Origin: Candidatus Eiseniibacteriota bacterium
Lineage (GTDB): Bacteria; Eisenbacteria; RBG-16-71-46; JAFGJU01
Direction: 5' to 3'
DNA: 6,887 nucleotides
Assembly: GCA_016928935.1 (NCBI GenBank)
Contig: JAFGJU010000228.1
Coordinates: forward strand, 1 to 6,887
The notes under the pieces were generated by a model, which ran no database searches, was not told the origin of the DNA, and saw only the letters and a list, made by a program, of their open reading frames with translations. Below, one piece after another: positions 1 through 6,420 of this stretch; the first letter of the stretch is position 1; each line of letters opens with the position of its first letter. The translations under genes and the position numbers were made by a program.

Positions 1-503
1 CCGGGCCCCACTCCCGGTTTGGATTCGGTGAGCAAACCGGCCTGCCAGAGCACGACAAGCACGAGCGCGGCGGCCACCGCCACTGCGCCGCCTCCCGCCA
101 ACCCCTTGAGCCACGAAGGCCACGCCGGCACTCTGTCCTGCCCGGGCACGCGAGGCCGCGGAGGAGTGCCGGGATGCACAGAAATGTCGGGCCGCACGGA
201 AACATCGGGATACACAGAAACGTCGGGATACGCAGAAGCGCCGGGCCTCCAGGCTGCACGCCGGGTCACTCTCTTTCTGACGCCGGCCATCAGCCGGTCC
301 CACTCGGCGGGAGTGGGGGCTCCGACGTCTTCCGAGCCCTTCTGCGCCTGGCTGAGCGCTCTCAGCGTTTCTCGGTAGCCGGACAAGAGCTTCGCGCACC
401 TGTCACAACTGCGTGCGTGCGCCTCAATTCGCGCCGCCTCGTCCGCTCTCAGCTCACCGGCCGCCAGCATGAAAATGAGTTCCTCAGAAGGACAGCGCTT
501 CAC
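1..503 (-). CDS. Zinc-finger anti-sigma factor, single-pass membrane protein (partial, C-terminus outside window)
   Basis: Reading leftward from a GTG at 503, 167 codons are open to the window edge. The product should hold the ECF sigma factor encoded just upstream inactive at the membrane. The N-terminal domain has the ZAS zinc motif H29-x3-C33-x2-C36, with C4 as a possible further ligand, in an anti-sigma-like helical context (ELRADEAARIEAHARSCDRC). Residues 86-115 are a Pro/Asp/Val/Ser repeat (RPGASA, YPDVSV, YPDVSV, RPDISV, HPGTPP) that looks like a linker between the cytoplasmic zinc domain and the membrane. A hydrophobic segment at about 135-153 (LAGGGAVAVAAALVLVVLW) is the single transmembrane helix, so the missing C-terminus is expected outside the membrane. 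The GTG start overlaps the sigma stop by 4 nt and has a strong ribosome site. The identification is firm; the signal sensed is unknown. Confidence 0.88.
   Translation of the reverse strand, partial: MKRCPSEELIFMLAAGELRADEAARIEAHARSCDRCAKLLSGYRETLRALSQAQKGSEDVGAPTPAEWDRLMAGVRKRVTRRAAWRPGASAYPDVSVYPDVSVRPDISVHPGTPPRPRVPGQDRVPAWPSWLKGLAGGGAVAVAAALVLVVLWQAGLLTESKPGVGP
159..248 (-). repeat. In-frame 18-bp tandem repeat coding for (Y/R)PD(V/I)SV in the anti-sigma linker
   Basis: Five consecutive 18-bp units encode RPGASA, YPDVSV, YPDVSV, RPDISV and HPGTPP; the middle three (177-230) are nearly perfect and the outer two degenerate. The unit on the minus strand reads approximately TATCCCGACGTTTCTGTG. 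Because 18 is a multiple of 3, copy-number change would lengthen or shorten the linker without breaking the frame. Confidence 0.85.
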
Positions 504-1156
504 GACTGCTCACCTCTTTCCACGAACGGCGACAGTTTCACTCTCAGTTTCCTCACGGCGTGGAAGTAGTTCGCTTTGACCGTGCCTTCGCGCGAGCCCG
601 TCAGCTCGGCGATCTCCGACGTCTTGAGTCCCTCGTAGTGCTTCAGGGTGAACACCGCTCTCTGAGCTGGAGGGAGGGATTCGACTGCCTGTCTGACCTT
701 GTCTGCCATGATCGCGGCCTCGGCCGCCTCGTCGGGAGCGGCGATGCGACCGGGAATCGTGTGAGCCGCGGCTGCGTCCATGGACACGTCGGGCCTGACG
801 TCCGAGCTGCGGCCGGGCAGGTCCCTGTAGCGCCTGCCGGACCCGGAGGGCGCTCCTGCCAGCGTGTGCAGGGAAAGGGCATTCCGGAACCGGTCTCTCT
901 TGGCCTTGTTTATGGCCTCCCTCACGACTATTGACGTGAGCCACGTCGAAAAACTGGACTCTCTCCTGAAGCCGGAAGCCCGCTTGTATGCCTTCACGAG
1001 AGAGTCCTGTATTACGTCGAGAGCGTCGTCGTGATTGTTGAGTATCCTCATGGCCGTCCTGTAGAGTCTGTCTCTGCTTTCCCGCACCAGCTCCTCAAAC
1101 GCCGTTTCGCTTCCGCCAAGGAAAGCTTCGAGAAGCCTGTCTTCACTACCCTGCAT
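500..1156 (-). CDS. ECF-type RNA polymerase sigma factor (sigma-70 family, RpoE-like)
   Basis: This is a 218-residue sigma factor that directs RNA polymerase to a dedicated promoter set. Region 2 spans about residues 20-87 (FEELVRESRDRLYRTAMRIL, then DDALDVIQDSLVKAYKR and FSTWLTSIVVREAINKAKR, matching the core-binding and -10-recognition helices). Region 4 spans about 153-207 (LPPAQRAVFTLKHYEGLKTSEIAEL followed by the helix-turn-helix GTVKANYFHAVRKLR). Only regions 2 and 4 are present, as in the ECF group. The linker between them, about 60 residues, is longer than usual and Ala/Pro/Ser rich. I chose the ATG at 1156 because GGAG (1163-1166) sits 6 nt upstream. An ATG at 1174 and a GTG at 1186 are in frame but have no visible ribosome site. 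The anti-sigma gene overlaps its stop codon. No ECF-type autoregulatory promoter was recognised upstream. Confidence 0.92.
   Translation of the reverse strand: MQGSEDRLLEAFLGGSETAFEELVRESRDRLYRTAMRILNNHDDALDVIQDSLVKAYKRASGFRRESSFSTWLTSIVVREAINKAKRDRFRNALSLHTLAGAPSGSGRRYRDLPGRSSDVRPDVSMDAAAAHTIPGRIAAPDEAAEAAIMADKVRQAVESLPPAQRAVFTLKHYEGLKTSEIAELTGSREGTVKANYFHAVRKLRVKLSPFVERGEQS
510..517 (-). promoter_or_regulatory. Strong Shine-Dalgarno site for the anti-sigma GTG start
   Basis: AGAGGTGA lies inside the last codons of the sigma gene, 6 nt before the GTG at 503-501. It decides the start of the anti-sigma gene. With the 4-nt stop/start overlap (GTGA), it indicates translational coupling, which would keep sigma and anti-sigma synthesis matched. 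Confidence 0.8.
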
Positions 1157-1162
1157 CCTCGA

Positions 1163-1166
1163 CTCC
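1163..1166 (-). promoter_or_regulatory. Shine-Dalgarno GGAG that favours the 1156 start of the sigma gene
   Basis: GGAG is followed by 6 nt (TCGAGG) and then ATG. The two in-frame starts further upstream lack a comparable site, so the N-terminus MQGSEDRLLE is preferred; it also matches where ECF factors usually begin relative to region 2. Confidence 0.55.
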
Positions 1167-1232
1167 GTTTTCATGTGATTGGACACCGGAAGCAGCGGAA
1201 AAGTTTAATGCGGAAAGCCCCCGCGGGCCCCT

Positions 1233-3026
1233 TCAAGCAGTCCTGCGGCCTTGGGCGAACGTGGCCAGCACGCGAGTCTTGTGGATGTCGTCCTCGGGCA
1301 CGGTAAGGACGTCCCTGTCTATCACAACGAAATCGGCGGACTTGCCCGCCGCGATGGAACCGTGAGTGTTCTCCTCAAACGAGGAGTAGGCGGCGTCCAG
1401 AGTGTAGCTCCTTAGTGCCGCTCCCCTGGACAGGCGCTCCTCGGGCAGCCAGCCGCCGGGAGGTTCGCCGCGGAGATTTCTTCGCGTCACGGCCGCATAT
1501 ATCCCGCGGAAGGGGTCACAGGATTCGACTGGCAGGTCCGAGCCGGACACGAGCGTGGCGCCGGCCCGTGCCAGGGAGCCGAACAGGAAGGCCGTCCTCG
1601 CTCTCTCCGGGCCCACTCGCTCTTCAGTCCACGACATGTCGCTCATGAGCTGCGGCGGCTGAACGGACACTATGATGCCGAGTCTTCCGCATCTGGCCAC
1701 GTCGCCCCGTCGCAGGAGCTGGGCATGCTCCAGCCGAGGCCTCAGCTTCGAGAACGCACTCCGGAATTCGCTGTCGGCCGCGCATCGCTCGTACGCGTCC
1801 AGGAGGCGGCTGTTGGCCAGGTCTCCTATTGCGTGAACGGCCGGCTGCAATCCGGCGCGGAGTATCCGTTTCACCATTTCGAGAAGCTCTTCGGCGGTGA
1901 GCTTCTCCACGCCGCGGGTGTCCGGCGCGTCCGAATACGGTTCGAAGAGGAGGGCGCCTCTCGAGCCAAGGGCGCCGTCAGCGAACAACTTGACCGTCCT
2001 CACCGTCACGCGGCCCGGCCTCAACGCGTCGGCCCTGGCGTCCGCCGAGAGGGCCTCCAGTCTTTCAAATTCGTCGAACGCCAGCATGAGACTCGTGCGG
2101 AGGGCCAGTCTCCCGGCCGCGTCCGTTTCGCGCAGCAGGCTCAGGAGCTCCAGAGTCGCCATGGCGTCGTGAGCCGCAGTCAGGCCGCGGCTGGTTAAGT
2201 CGGTTATCGCCGCCTGAAGCGCACGCCCGTCGCTCTGGCGAGTGGGTTGGGGCACTAGTCCCTGTACAAGCGCGCGGGCGTCGTCCACGAGCACTCCGGT
2301 GGGCTCGCCCGTGCCTGGCTCCTTCTCGACCCTGCCGCCCGCGGGGTCGGGAGTGTCACGGGTGACACCGGCCGTCTTGAGGGCCAGCGAATTGACCAGG
2401 ACAGTGTGCACGTCTACTCTGGACAGAAAGACCGGGTTCTGGGGCGACACGCTGTCCAGCAGGTCTCTGTGTGGAGCCTTACGGTCCTTCCAGAGAGCGT
2501 CGTTCCATCCCTGGCCCAGAATCCATTCCCCCGGCTGTGCCGTGCGGACCTTCTCGGCGACCAGCTCGGTCAGCTCCCGGGACGTGGTCACCGCGGAAAA
2601 GTCGAGCTGCGAACGGCCCCGGGCGTAGTCCAGCAAATGCAAGTGGCAGTCGGTGAGGCCGGGGAGCACGGTGGCGCCCCCGAGGTCGGCCACCGGCGTG
2701 CCCTTTGGAGCAGCGGCCGTGACTTCGTCATTCGTCCCGACGCAAACAAACTTGCCGTCTTTGACCCAGAACGCCTGCGCCCCGGTGGTGTCGGGTCCTC
2801 GCGTTCGCGCCTCGGCGTTGCCGTGCTCCGGAACTGTTGCCGGGGCCGGGGCGGTCCCGTGCTCGTGCGCCCTGGTTCCGGCGTCGCCCTGTCGGGGAGC
2901 TCCTGTCTGCGCCCCGGTCGAGCCCGGCCCCGCAAGACGTGCGTCACGCTCCATGGTGACGACGACACCGTTCACGAAGACAATGCTGGGCGGGCCGTCT
3001 CCGACCGCCGTGTCATCCAGCTTCAT
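1233..3026 (-). CDS. YtcJ-type metal-dependent amidohydrolase (amidohydrolase family 3)
   Basis: The 597-residue product is a TIM-barrel hydrolase expected to cleave an amide or related C-N bond with a metal-activated water. Along the chain: an N-terminal beta strand (IVFVNGVVVTMERDA); the metal-binding HLH near residues 128-130 after TVLPGLTDC; a lysine near 346 in TVKLFADGALGSRGA; H398 in VHAIGD; H434 in RLEHAQ; and D497 in SGSDLPVES. The C-terminus returns to the small beta domain (GSIAAGKSADFVVID). These match the YtcJ-like group, which includes N-substituted formamide deformylase; the substrate here is not predictable. Residues about 30-85 are an unusual low-complexity insertion. No signal peptide is evident, so it is probably cytoplasmic. 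The start is uncertain: AAGGAGGG (3038-3045) lies 11 nt before ATG 3026 but only 2 nt before an in-frame TTG at 3035. It lies 69 nt downstream of the ligase gene and 76 nt upstream of the sigma gene. Confidence 0.9.
   Translation of the reverse strand: MKLDDTAVGDGPPSIVFVNGVVVTMERDARLAGPGSTGAQTGAPRQGDAGTRAHEHGTAPAPATVPEHGNAEARTRGPDTTGAQAFWVKDGKFVCVGTNDEVTAAAPKGTPVADLGGATVLPGLTDCHLHLLDYARGRSQLDFSAVTTSRELTELVAEKVRTAQPGEWILGQGWNDALWKDRKAPHRDLLDSVSPQNPVFLSRVDVHTVLVNSLALKTAGVTRDTPDPAGGRVEKEPGTGEPTGVLVDDARALVQGLVPQPTRQSDGRALQAAITDLTSRGLTAAHDAMATLELLSLLRETDAAGRLALRTSLMLAFDEFERLEALSADARADALRPGRVTVRTVKLFADGALGSRGALLFEPYSDAPDTRGVEKLTAEELLEMVKRILRAGLQPAVHAIGDLANSRLLDAYERCAADSEFRSAFSKLRPRLEHAQLLRRGDVARCGRLGIIVSVQPPQLMSDMSWTEERVGPERARTAFLFGSLARAGATLVSGSDLPVESCDPFRGIYAAVTRRNLRGEPPGGWLPEERLSRGAALRSYTLDAAYSSFEENTHGSIAAGKSADFVVIDRDVLTVPEDDIHKTRVLATFAQGRRTA
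2772..2939 (-). other. Low-complexity insertion within the amidohydrolase coding sequence
   Basis: This stretch encodes about 56 residues rich in Gly, Ala, Thr, Pro, Glu and His, placed between two strands of the N-terminal beta domain (after VVTMERDA and before FWVKDGKFVCVG), where relatives usually have only a short turn. On the plus strand it holds three copies of the 11-bp direct repeat TGCGCCCYGGT, at 2776, 2866 and 2908. The reading frame is intact through it and the catalytic residues follow later. Confidence 0.7.
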
Positions 3027-3037
3027 TGCCTTCAAGT

Positions 3038-3045
3038 CCCTCCTT
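3038..3045 (-). promoter_or_regulatory. Shine-Dalgarno AAGGAGGG of the amidohydrolase gene
   Basis: A near-perfect anti-16S match is followed by AC and then TTG (3035) and, three codons on, ATG (3026). Spacing is too short for the TTG and somewhat long for the ATG, so the exact start is open by three codons. Confidence 0.6.
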
Positions 3046-3095
3046 GCCGCGCATTACCGCCGCCGACCTCCGCGTCTCCGCGGCGCTGCGGTGAC

Positions 3096-4502
3096 TCACT
3101 CGGGCTTGACGCCCAGGAAATCCGCGCTCACCTTCGAGATGCAGACCCTGGTCTTCCCGGAGCGGTCGCGCGGGATGTCGTCCACCACCACCCAGTCGGC
3201 TCTGGGCTCCTTGCCGAACAGTATCACGAACATCTCCTGCATCTTGGCCATGTCGTTCCGGCTGAAGTTCGCCCCCGGGACGTACTTTATCGTGAAGCGC
3301 AGAGGCTCCTCCTGGATGACCTGGAGCTGTTCAACTGCATTGGGCACGTACTTGACGAGCCGCGCCGGAAACCAGAACCCCGGCACCACGACTCCGTTTG
3401 GAAGGACCACCAAGTCGCCCACTCTGCCGGTGATGGAGTGCATTATGGGAAGGCCCGACCCGCAGCTGCACGCGCGCGTGCTCAAGGCCGCCACGTCGCC
3501 AAGCTGGTAGCGCAGGAAGGGCATGGTCGTGTTGTGAAGGTCGGTCACGATGACCTCACCGGTCTCGCCCTCTTCGGCCGGCCTTCCGTCCGCGATTATC
3601 TCCAGATACACGCCCTCGGTGTTTATGTGGAGGGCGCGTTCCGCCGCGCATTCCTGCGAGATGAGGCCCGTCTCCCGTGCGCCGTAGCGGTCGTAGACCT
3701 TGCAGGGAAACATCTCCTCCACGAGCTCGCGCTGGTAGTCGTACAGCGGCTCGGCGGTGGCCACTATGGCCGCGAGGTCCGGCAGGTCAAGTCTGCCGCC
3801 CGCCTCCTTCACGTGCCGCGCCAGCAGGTAGAGCGGCACGGGATAACCCTGTATGACGCGGGGCGCGAAGCGTTCCAGTGTCTTCCAGTGATGGGCCAGC
3901 TCCTGCTCAGTGAGAGGAACGGTCGGCAGCAGAACGTCCTGGTTGATGAGGAACTTCTTGACCCTCCCGCGCAGGCTCATGGGCTTGTATATGTCCATGG
4001 CGGCGCCCCACAGGAAGGCGACCGGGTCGCCCACGTCCCATCCGTACCACCTGTTGAAGGACGCCGTCTGTGCCCACTTTTCCTGGCCGACCTCCCTTGT
4101 CCTGTAGAATGTGATGGGCATGTCCGTGGTGCCCGCCGTGCCGGACTCCACGAGCTTCGAGGTATCCGCTCCCCTCGCGAGCATGTCCTTTGCCCTCTTC
4201 CGGATTACGGCCTTCGTGAGAAAGGGGATCCTCGCGTAATCTGCGGGGGTCTTGATATCCCCGGGCTTCATGCCGATGCCGTCCAGAAGCTCAGTGTAGT
4301 AAGGGCAAGACTCGTAGGCGGCCTTCACCACTTTGCGGAGCTTCTCCCACTGCCTGCTGAGGAGCTCCTCGCGGGGCAGGTGGTACACCTGGTCCAATTC
4401 GTCCACTCTCCTCAGCACCGGAAACTCGTCTGTCAGACTGCGCAAGACGGAATGGCCGACGTTTCTGATCAGGAGCTTGTGAAGCTTGCGGTTTGTCTTC
4501 AT
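3096..4502 (-). CDS. Adenylate-forming enzyme of the PaaK/CapK type (phenylacetate-CoA ligase-like), copy 1
   Basis: The 468-residue protein belongs to the ANL superfamily branch that includes phenylacetate-CoA ligase and the CapK-like proteins of capsule and exopolysaccharide loci. These activate a carboxylic acid as an acyl-adenylate; in surface-glycan loci the substrate is generally unknown. Visible motifs: CPYY at 66-69; a P-loop-like ESGTAGTTDMP at 119-129, lacking the usual TGKP lysine; YGARE at 273-277; MPFLRYQLGD at 327-336; CSCG at 345-348 followed by GRVGD (359-363); and the C-terminal SGK with the candidate catalytic lysine K450. Length is close to PaaK. The start is fixed by GAGGT six nt before the ATG. 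It follows a paralogous gene after a 220-nt gap. No signal peptide or membrane segment is seen, so it is probably cytosolic. Family assignment is firm; the acyl substrate and acceptor (CoA, sugar amine or hydroxyl) are not known. Confidence 0.88.
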   Translation of the reverse strand: MKTNRKLHKLLIRNVGHSVLRSLTDEFPVLRRVDELDQVYHLPREELLSRQWEKLRKVVKAAYESCPYYTELLDGIGMKPGDIKTPADYARIPFLTKAVIRKRAKDMLARGADTSKLVESGTAGTTDMPITFYRTREVGQEKWAQTASFNRWYGWDVGDPVAFLWGAAMDIYKPMSLRGRVKKFLINQDVLLPTVPLTEQELAHHWKTLERFAPRVIQGYPVPLYLLARHVKEAGGRLDLPDLAAIVATAEPLYDYQRELVEEMFPCKVYDRYGARETGLISQECAAERALHINTEGVYLEIIADGRPAEEGETGEVIVTDLHNTTMPFLRYQLGDVAALSTRACSCGSGLPIMHSITGRVGDLVVLPNGVVVPGFWFPARLVKYVPNAVEQLQVIQEEPLRFTIKYVPGANFSRNDMAKMQEMFVILFGKEPRADWVVVDDIPRDRSGKTRVCISKVSADFLGVKPE

Positions 4503-4508
4503 TCTCGT

Positions 4509-4514
4509 ACCTCA
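4509..4514 (-). promoter_or_regulatory. Shine-Dalgarno TGAGGT of ligase copy 1
   Basis: TGAGGT is followed by ACGAGA and then the ATG at 4502. Spacing of 6 nt is good and supports this start. Confidence 0.65.
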
Positions 4515-4521
4515 TTCCTGC

Positions 4522-4577
4522 GGGCACCGGCTTGCACTACGGGCGCCGGCTGCGCTGCGGCCACCGGCTTGCACTGC
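4522..4577. repeat. Three-copy 18-19 bp GC-rich tandem repeat between the two ligase genes
   Basis: Units at 4522-4540, 4541-4558 and 4559-4577 follow the pattern GGGCACCGGCTTGCACTGC on the plus strand. Units 1 and 3 match at 17 of 19 positions; the middle unit is one base shorter and more diverged. The array begins 8 nt upstream of the ribosome site of ligase copy 1 and lies in non-coding DNA. Confidence 0.75.
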
Positions 4578-4681
4578 GCGCAATCGCCTTGTCGAGAGCG
4601 CTCGCACCTTGAGCCCGGCAACTCGGCAGTCAATCCGCCTTGCGTCGGGTGGATAGCCCCGCGGCGCCGACGGATTCAGTC

Positions 4682-4701
4682 AGCCGGGCTGCTACCCGGC
4701 T
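4682..4701 (-). other. Inverted repeat 21 nt after the stop of ligase copy 2
   Basis: Arms AGCCGGG and CCCGGCT (4682-4688 and 4695-4701) form a perfect 7-bp stem with a 6-nt loop. On the minus strand it lies just past the stop codon of the upstream ligase. No T-run follows, so it is not a standard intrinsic terminator; it could attenuate transcription or protect the 3' end of that message. It is the main argument against a fully uninterrupted operon between the two ligase genes. Confidence 0.45.
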
Positions 4702-4722
4702 CCGGGCCCGCACGCGCGCGAC

Positions 4723-6096
4723 TCACCCCCTCTTCTCGTTCCCGGTCGCCTTCGATATCGAGAACCTGAACTTCCCGGAAGGTTCACTCGGTATGTTCTC
4801 GCAAAACTCAGTCGAGATGCTGATGGACGGGCCCATCAGCTCGCGCGCCTTCCGCAAAAGCAACTCCTCGGATTCCTTCGTGAACGAGGGGTCCTTCACT
4901 ATTCTGAACCTGACCGAGTCTATTGAATCCTGAATGAGCTGGGCCTGGGCTATGCCCGGTATCTCGGCTATGAGCTTGATGGTGAGGGCTGCACCCGACA
5001 CGTATTTCCCCTCGGGAGTCCTTATGAAGTCGGTGGTCCGGCCCTCCACGGCGCTCATGAGCGGCAGTGTCCTGCCGCACGCGCAGGCATCGGGCGAGAG
5101 AGTGGCCCAATCCTCTATTGCGTACCTGATGAAAGGCATGCCGACGTTGAGGAGGTCGGTGATTATCACCTCGCCGGGCTCGCCCGGACCGACGGGCCGG
5201 CCGTCCTCCAGAGTCTCCAGAAGCAGGCACTCGGCGTTTATGTGGAGCCCGGAGTGCGCTTCGCACTCGCTGGCTATGACGCTCGTCTCGCGCGAGCCGT
5301 ACCTGTCGAATACCCTGCAGCCGAAGACCCTCTCTATCCTTTCCCGCTGGTGCGGGTAGAGCATTTCCGCCGTGGTTATGACCGAGTGGGGAGAGACGGT
5401 CCTCGTGGCTCTGGACTCGAGGACGGACGCGAAAAGATAGGCAGAGTGCGCGTAGGCAAGTATGACCCTGGGCTTGTACTTGGCCAGCCTGTCCGCGAAG
5501 TCCAGCATGCCCTGTTCGGTCAGGCTGGAAGCGTCCAGGACGAGCGAGCGTTCAAACACCGCGTTCCGCAGCGGCAGCCGGCCCTCGAACACGGCAGCCA
5601 GGTCGCGCGTTGACCCCCAGACTATGCCGGCCCTGTCCGCGATGTCGTAACCGGCCCATCGGTTGTGTCTTATTGTGGCGGCCTTCCTGGTCTCCATGCG
5701 CTCCAGGTCGACGTAGAAGTGGAGGGGCTTCCCGGTCGAGCCGCCGGTGCGGTTCTCCACCAGGTGCGAGCGCGGCACGTTGGACGCCAGCATGTCCGCG
5801 GCGTTGGCCTGTATGTCTTTTTTCCTCAGGACCGGGAACTTACGGATGTCCCCGAGCTCCTTGAGTGAGGACGGGCCCACGCCGCAGTCGGCGAAGCTCC
5901 TCGCGTAATACGGACAGTGGGCAGCGGCGTGCGCGACGAGACGCCGCAATCTCTCGAACTGAAGGGTCTCAAGCTTGTCCTTCGGGAGATACTGTGTGCG
6001 CTCCATCTCCCTGAGGTGACAGAGATGCGTCTCGCGCTTGAGCCCGACGAACGCCGGATACAGGGCCTTTCTTGCCAGCACAGCGAAGAGGTCCAT
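4723..6096 (-). CDS. Adenylate-forming enzyme of the PaaK/CapK type (phenylacetate-CoA ligase-like), copy 2
   Basis: The 457-residue protein is a paralogue of the next gene and aligns with it over its whole length. Motifs: CPYY at 61-64; NRTGGSTGKP at 115-124, which keeps the P-loop TGKP that copy 1 lacks; YGSRE at 266-270; MPFIRYAIED at 320-329, with Glu in place of the Gly of the usual RYxxGD; CACGR at 338-342 followed by GRTTD; and SGK near 440-442 with candidate catalytic K442. It would form an acyl-adenylate from an unknown carboxylate, most likely for decorating a surface glycan given the neighbours. The frame stays open upstream to a GTG at 6204, but the 36 added residues are Arg/Pro/Thr-rich, have no counterpart in copy 1, and that GTG has no ribosome site. 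The ATG at 6096 also has only a poor ribosome site, so it is chosen by alignment. It is probably cytosolic and the first gene of the leftward group. Confidence 0.87.
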   Translation of the reverse strand: MDLFAVLARKALYPAFVGLKRETHLCHLREMERTQYLPKDKLETLQFERLRRLVAHAAAHCPYYARSFADCGVGPSSLKELGDIRKFPVLRKKDIQANAADMLASNVPRSHLVENRTGGSTGKPLHFYVDLERMETRKAATIRHNRWAGYDIADRAGIVWGSTRDLAAVFEGRLPLRNAVFERSLVLDASSLTEQGMLDFADRLAKYKPRVILAYAHSAYLFASVLESRATRTVSPHSVITTAEMLYPHQRERIERVFGCRVFDRYGSRETSVIASECEAHSGLHINAECLLLETLEDGRPVGPGEPGEVIITDLLNVGMPFIRYAIEDWATLSPDACACGRTLPLMSAVEGRTTDFIRTPEGKYVSGAALTIKLIAEIPGIAQAQLIQDSIDSVRFRIVKDPSFTKESEELLLRKARELMGPSISISTEFCENIPSEPSGKFRFSISKATGNEKRG

Positions 6097-6199
6097 GTCA
6101 CGCAGAATAGCACTTGGCCGGGGTGCTGTCGAGGGCCGTGCGGCCGCTGTGGGGCCGCGTGTCGTCCGGGTCCTGAGTCGGGCGTGAACGCCTGCCGGA

Positions 6200-6236
6200 C
6201 TCACAACGGGGACGTCCGTTCGGGCGTCCCCGTGAG
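6200..6236. other. Long hairpin in the divergent intergenic region
   Basis: CTCAC (6200-6204) pairs with GTGAG (6232-6236). After a 3-nt bulge, GGGGACG (6208-6214) pairs with CGTCCCC (6225-6231); the stem can extend inward by a T-G wobble and CC/GG to a GTTC tetraloop. There is no adjacent T-run in either direction, so it is not a standard terminator. It may fold in the leader of the leftward transcript if that transcript starts upstream of it. Confidence 0.6.
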
Positions 6237-6245
6237 GCCCTTTGC

Positions 6246-6274
6246 TTGACGATTCGTCGTGATCGTGCTAACTC
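6246..6274 (+). promoter_or_regulatory. Possible housekeeping-type promoter for the GT9 gene
   Basis: TTGACG (6246-6251) is followed after 17 nt by TAACTC, preceded by TG one base before (TGC-TAACTC), giving an extended -10 arrangement. The -35 is a good match; the -10 is weak. If used, it would give a leader of roughly 270 nt carrying the 6373-6404 hairpin and the minisatellite. Confidence 0.3.
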
Positions 6275-6372
6275 GTAGAGAGGGCGGCAGCCGAACGCCG
6301 CCGGAGGCGTGCCGGATGGGTTTGCGGGTGAGATTGGGTATTCGTGGCGCGCGGCAGTGTTCGAGTCGGCCG

Positions 6373-6404
6373 GAGTGCTTCACCCGGACAACGGTGTTGC
6401 ACTC
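6373..6404 (+). other. Inverted repeat in the presumed GT9 leader
   Basis: GAGTGC (6373-6378) pairs with GCACTC (6399-6404), and CACC (6381-6384) with GGTG (6393-6396), separated by a symmetric TT/TT internal loop and closed by an 8-nt loop. It immediately precedes, and partly overlaps, degenerate copies of the minisatellite. Function unknown. Confidence 0.5.
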
Positions 6405-6420
6405 GGCCGGTGATATTGCC

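Noticed and set aside
174..569. Plus-strand 131-codon open frame over the anti-sigma gene
   Set aside because: Antisense to a gene with a zinc motif, membrane helix and strong ribosome site; it has no family features of its own.
1214..1231. Intrinsic terminator after the amidohydrolase on the minus strand
   Set aside because: GCCC/GGGC with three G-T wobble pairs and only a short TTT. The stem is too weak and the T-run too short to call.
4628..4675. Larger folded element around AATCC...GTCGG...CCGACGGATT between the ligase genes
   Set aside because: The right arm pairs with a left arm split by a 7-nt bulge and with a long loop. In DNA this GC-rich, such pairing is expected by chance.
2406..4769. 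A 787-codon open frame on the plus strand, antisense to the amidohydrolase and ligase copy 1
   Set aside because: It is a by-product of high G+C codon bias opposite two genes with clear family motifs. Its translation shows no recognisable domain and it spans two unrelated genes plus intergenic repeats.
6097..6204. N-terminal extension of ligase copy 2 to a GTG at 6204
   Set aside because: The extra 36 residues are low-complexity and basic, have no counterpart in the paralogue, and the GTG has no ribosome site. The alignment begins at the ATG at 6096.
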